A stretch of DNA of 8,076 nucleotides from JABDGR01 sp964561455 (GTDB lineage Bacteria; Verrucomicrobiota; Verrucomicrobiia; Opitutales; JABDGR01). The notes under the pieces are model-generated. The model saw nothing but the letters and a program-made list of their open reading frames with translations, was not told where the DNA came from and ran no database searches. Shown one piece after another: positions 4,942 through 8,076 of the stretch (the first letter of the stretch is position 1; every line of letters starts with the position of its first letter). Location of the stretch: NCBI GenBank assembly GCA_964561455.1, contig CAZLPS010000141.1, forward strand, positions 1 through 8,076, in the 5' to 3' direction. The translations under genes were made by a program, and so were the position numbers.

Positions 4942-7354
4942 AACCTACGACGGCCTGAAGCGCGTTCTGACCATCGAGGACGCCCTGGGGAACTCGACCG
5001 TCTACACCTATGGCCCGGCGAATGTGGCCAGCCTGACCTACGCCAATGGCAATGGTTTTTCCTACACTTACGACGCTCGCAACCGGATGGTCTATGACGG
5101 CACCTACTACTACACCTACGACTACGCCGGCGAGCTCGTCTATGCCGCGAGGAACGAATATTCAGCCGATTATTCCGATCAATTGGCTGATTTTTCGAAC
5201 TACAGCACGCAGTTTTACACCGGCGTGTCCTATGCCTACGATGGCGCGGGGAGGGTCATTTACGAAAACCAGGGCGGCGCGGATGGCAGTTGGATTTACG
5301 CTCCCGGGGACGACATCACCGGCAATTCCTACGGCGCACTGCCGGGCAGCGTGACCGGGGGCAGCGTCCTCGCCTTTACCTACAACAAGGCGGGTAACCG
5401 CCTGACCGCGAAATACGACGATGGGGTGGCAGGGAATCGGACGCTGACCAGCACCTATGACGCCTTGAACCGCCTGTCGGTCGTGGCGGACACGGTGGGG
5501 AACACGACCTACCATTACGACCTGGCGGGCCGGCGGGTGGGCTTGCTGTACCCGAGCGGGAGCAACATCACGACTGCCTATGACGCCCTGGGGCGGCAGA
5601 CGTCCATCACGGGCTCGGGGAACGCGACGACGACGCGCTACGCCTTCAGCGTGGCCTACGACCAATTCAGCAACCTCGGCCAGCAGGCGGAGACGTATAC
5701 CAACGGATTGCTGTCGGCGCGGACCGTGACGCTCGTGTACGATGGGGCCAACCGGCTGACCCGGGAGTCGCTGGTGACGGGCGGGACGAATATTACCAGC
5801 AATTTTACGTATGACGCCGGGTACAACCGCTCGACCAAGGTGACGTCAAATATCTCTAACTCAACGGTGCTCAGCAACATCACCTACCACTACAACGCCG
5901 GCAATGAATTGACGTATTACACGGACACCGTGCCCAGTGTGACGACCAACCTGACCTACGACAACGCGGGGAACCGGTTGACGCTTGTCAACGCCACCGC
6001 CAACCTGACATATAATTACGACGTGACGAATCGTTTGGAGAGCATGGACGACCACAACGCGACCTGGTCCAACCCGGGGACGACGCCGGCCTACATCTTC
6101 GACTACGATTACCGCAGCCGGCGGTTGGGCCGCGAAGGGGCGGCGAACGTGGGCGGCTATGCCTCCTATACGCCGTCGCGGGAATTGTATGACGGCGGCG
6201 CGGCGGTGCGGGCCTACACGGTGAGTGGGTCGCCCGTGCTCAATGCGGAATATATTCGAGGCAGCGATTGGGGCGGAGGGGTCGGGGGAATCCTCTATAA
6301 CCTCTCCGGCAGCACGCCCAGCTACTACCACTATGACGGACGGGGCGACGTGGTGGCCCTGACCAGCAACACGGGCACGGTGAACTACCAGGCGGCTTAT
6401 GACTCGTATGGGACGCACAGCGCTTCCGGCTCCAAGGGCACGCAGGAGTCGGGCACCAACTACGACCTCTTTCGGGCGAACACCAAGGAGGAATACCCGA
6501 GCGGGTTGCTAAACGAGGGTCAACGGTATCGGGATTTGGCCACGGATGTGTTCCTCACCAGGGACCCGGCGGGCATGATTGATGGGCCGAATGAGTACTC
6601 TTATGTGCGGCAGAATCCGTGGACCGGGTTTGATCCGGAGGGGTTACAAACTGAACCCATGCCGGGTCCTGCTATGATTGTTCCATTAATGATCGAAATT
6701 ACTTTAGTGGCCATTATTGTTAAAGTCGCGTGGGAGAACACTTTTCATTCGCATCCGGCTCAACAGCCAACTTATTCAGCTCCAACAACACCTTCTTCCC
6801 CGCCACCTACCTCGACACCGCCGATAATACCACCGGCACCACCGCCAACTTCAACCCCGCCACAGACCAATTCTGCACCGGCCAAAAACCCGGAGGGCTT
6901 TACACCCGCAGCGCCGCTACCTAACAGCATCCCCGGCGGTTCGACACCGACGTTGCCGACGCCGACAAGCACGCCGCCACAGGAGATTTCACCCGAGGCC
7001 AGCCAGCAACTCACAGTTATGGAGGCAACCGTTAATGGCAACTCTGCGGCTAGTACTAGGCGGCAAATTATTTACGGGCTATTTTACCCAGAAGGGCCCA
7101 TTTGGAAATATGGGATAAGCGGACAGGATGGACCTGCGGACGTAAATCACCCGCGAGTTAAGCAGCAAACGAAAGGCACGGACCTGGTTCCGAAAATTAT
7201 TGATGTAGTGCCTGAAGGTGAAGGGGCACGTCAAAAGGCGCTTGATATCGAGCTGCAAAAGGTTGATGAACATGCAGATCAAAATGACGGCAATGGGCCG
7301 CCCGGCAACAAGAGACCACAACCAAGCAATCAAGGCCCAGGAGGGGCACAGTAA
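4935..7354 (+). CDS. Rhs/YD-repeat polymorphic toxin, 5'-truncated, with GIY-YIG-like C-terminal domain
   Basis: The annotated frame starts at GTG 5024 (776 aa), but Rhs homology is readable upstream (YDGLKRVLTIEDALGNSTVY) back to about 4935, where it meets the end of the DUF418 gene. The N-terminal part of a normal Rhs protein is absent and no Shine-Dalgarno precedes GTG 5024. Residue numbers count from that GTG. YD repeats (YDALNRLS, YDALGRQTS, YDNAGNRLT and others) build the shell that encloses the toxin. The core ends normally with TRDPAG and DPEGL (537-541), the pair linked to self-cleavage, here 19 residues apart. A hydrophobic segment (549-569) and a Pro/Thr linker (578-665) follow. 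The tip (680-776) has YGLFY (684-688), KYGIS (695-699), Arg711, Glu743 and PPGNKRP (Asn762 inside), matching the order Y, Y, R, E, N of GIY-YIG/URI nucleases. Nuclease activity is inferred. Whether the truncated gene is expressed is unclear. Confidence 0.85.
6806..6979 (+). repeat. PTSTPP peptide repeats in the Rhs linker
   Basis: PTSTPP is encoded three times, at 6806-6823, 6845-6862 and 6962-6979, inside a Pro/Thr-rich linker. The codons differ between copies (for example TCG, TCA and AGC for Ser), so the repeat is kept at protein level rather than being a fresh DNA duplication. It probably forms an extended, flexible spacer between the hydrophobic segment and the toxin tip. Confidence 0.6.
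7061..7351 (+). other. Toxin tip coding region: putative GIY-YIG/URI-like nuclease domain
   Basis: This is the last 97 codons of the Rhs gene. YGLFYPEGPIWKYGISGQ holds the two aromatic-Gly strands typical of the fold, with a nine-residue gap between YGLFY and KYGIS only slightly tighter than in classical members. Arg711 (HPRVKQQ), Glu743 (ALDIELQKV) and Asn762 (PPGNKRP) follow in the expected order. The size of about 90 residues suits a small toxin domain. It may belong to the URI-like toxin families described for polymorphic toxins. I call this by motif order only, and another small alpha/beta fold is possible. Confidence 0.55.
7339..7346 (+). promoter_or_regulatory. Strong Shine-Dalgarno for the putative immunity gene
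   Basis: AGGAGGGG lies seven bases before ATG 7354, inside the last codons of the Rhs gene. It is the best ribosome binding site in the window and fixes the start of the downstream gene. It would allow independent as well as coupled translation, so immunity protein could be made in excess of toxin. Confidence 0.8.
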
Positions 7355-8022
7355 TGGCGAAATTTCTTAACGATATTTCTATTTATCCATATTACACTGA
7401 AGAGGCAAAGAAGTGGAGCTATTCTACTAATTTCCTAGAATATCTGTACTTGGATTCGTTGCCGAAGGTCGAGACGAATGGAGTAGCTAAGGTTCTCATT
7501 AAGCCATGTAAAGCACTTCCGGAACAACCACTGCAACTTAAGCAGAGGAAGCCTGACATTTACCAGTTCTCAAAATTGTTCGATTTCGATCTATATTTCG
7601 AATCCGACAAAGAGGCCCGGAAGCGGATGGCACTCGATTTTTTGCAAGGTGGAATTCTTGAAGTGGCAAGGATTCGAGGGTGGGATACGAAGCCATTTGT
7701 CGCCGCTTACGAGACAGTTTTGGAAAAAAACTTTGTCTACTACCATCCGTGGAGCAAGTTGGTTTTAAGCCCCGACAGAAAACATAAAGCCCAAGTCTGG
7801 TGCGACTTCGACTCAGACAAGGCAGGAATCTATATCGTTTTTTTTCATCGCAAGGAAATCGTGACAAGAGCGCTTGTGACGACCATTAAGCCCGGAGGCG
7901 TATGGATAAGACAAACGATCGGGAACCTTGAATGGGTATCGTCGAATAGTGTTAAGCTCAGCTCGAAGGATGGAAAGCAATCATGGGAAGCATCTGTTGA
8001 AACGCCTCCACCAGCTCGATAA
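7354..8022 (+). CDS. Unrecognised 222-aa protein, putative cognate immunity protein
   Basis: I do not recognise the family. Its ATG overlaps the Rhs stop (TAATG, bases 7352-7356) behind a strong AGGAGGGG site, the usual arrangement for an immunity gene next to its toxin. The product has no signal peptide and no membrane helix, as expected for a cytoplasmic protein that blocks a nuclease. The first half is rich in aromatic residues (YPYY at 11-14, LEYLYLD). A mixed charged and hydrophobic middle has FDLYFESDKEARKRMALDFL near residue 80-100. The end looks beta-rich (KAGIYIVFFHRKEIVTRALV, then GGVWIRQTIGNLEWV). One row (7441-7500) counts 27 G+C in 60, against 42 in 60 for a row of the Rhs core (5521-5580), so the gene seems to have come with the toxin tip. 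Immunity function is inferred from position, not homology. Confidence 0.7.
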   Translation: MAKFLNDISIYPYYTEEAKKWSYSTNFLEYLYLDSLPKVETNGVAKVLIKPCKALPEQPLQLKQRKPDIYQFSKLFDFDLYFESDKEARKRMALDFLQGGILEVARIRGWDTKPFVAAYETVLEKNFVYYHPWSKLVLSPDRKHKAQVWCDFDSDKAGIYIVFFHRKEIVTRALVTTIKPGGVWIRQTIGNLEWVSSNSVKLSSKDGKQSWEASVETPPPAR

Positions 8023-8024
8023 CC

Positions 8025-8042
8025 CCCGCTAATACCTGCGGG
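8025..8042 (+). terminator. Weak hairpin after the immunity gene
   Basis: CCCGC (8025-8029) pairs with GCGGG (8038-8042) around an eight-base loop, starting three bases after the stop. The stem is GC-only but just 5 bp and has no T-run after it, so terminator function is uncertain. Confidence 0.3.
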
Positions 8043-8076
8043 TAAACCTGGCTCCTCCTGACTCGACTTGGCTTGT

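Noticed and set aside
5162..6418. Long minus-strand frames (167 and 185 aa) opposite the Rhs core
   Set aside because: They are Val/Arg-rich shadows produced by the GC-rich YD repeats; the plus strand carries unmistakable Rhs motifs.
6730..6924. 64-aa plus-strand frame inside the Rhs linker
   Set aside because: It overlaps the Pro/Thr linker in another frame, has no start signal and ends without a domain.
3553..7354. A genuine DUF418-Rhs fusion protein
   Set aside because: The two frames differ and a TAG stop at 4939-4941 closes DUF418, so no fusion can be read without a frameshift.
1..8076. CRISPR array, tRNA/rRNA genes, insertion sequence or transposase
   Set aside because: I saw no regularly spaced repeats, no cloverleaf or rRNA-like stretch, and no transposase motif or terminal inverted repeats.

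Overview
The window looks like a piece of a verrucomicrobial (Verrucomicrobiota) chromosome or metagenome contig. Three things suggest this: the Rhs core wording (for example GSDWGGGVGGILYNL near residues 420-435 of the Rhs ORF), an N-type F1Fo ATPase beta subunit, and sparse Shine-Dalgarno signals over most genes. The lineage is an inference from recalled protein texture, not a search result.

Layout. (1) 1-1449, minus strand: almost all of atpD, the beta subunit of the alternate (N-type) F1Fo ATPase, running off the left edge. (2) 1450-1796: a divergent intergenic region with two small hairpins and no convincing gene. (3) 1797-2009: a 70-residue histidine/alanine-rich protein, followed by a long hairpin (2028-2070). 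(4) 2155-2943: a Tat-exported DUF1264 (OBAP-like) protein. (5) 2944-3490: gene debris, made up of a sigma-70 ECF region 2 fragment that starts exactly where the DUF1264 gene stops, a frame-broken TPR-like remnant on the minus strand, and a short CCGTG-type repeat. (6) 3553-4941: a polytopic DUF418 membrane protein. (7) about 4935-7354: an Rhs/YD-repeat protein lacking its 5' part, with an intact core end, a hydrophobic segment, a Pro/Thr linker and a C-terminal domain that reads like a GIY-YIG-type nuclease toxin. (8) 7354-8022: a 222-residue unrecognised protein whose ATG overlaps the Rhs stop (TAATG) and which has a strong Shine-Dalgarno; it is the likely immunity protein. (9) 8023-8076: a short tail with a weak hairpin.

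How the genes relate. The left end is core energy metabolism: a sodium- or proton-translocating N-ATPase whose operon normally begins with atpD. The right end is an accessory polymorphic-toxin locus. The Rhs C-terminal tip and its coupled partner form a toxin-immunity pair, and base composition falls from about 70% G+C in a sampled row of the Rhs core (5521-5580) to 45% in a sampled row of the partner (7441-7500). Between the two ends, two 5'-truncated genes (ECF sigma, Rhs) each begin within a few bases of an upstream stop codon. This points to repeated recombination or deletion, or less probably to assembly joins. The most interesting system is the Rhs-GIY-YIG-like toxin with its unrecognised immunity protein.
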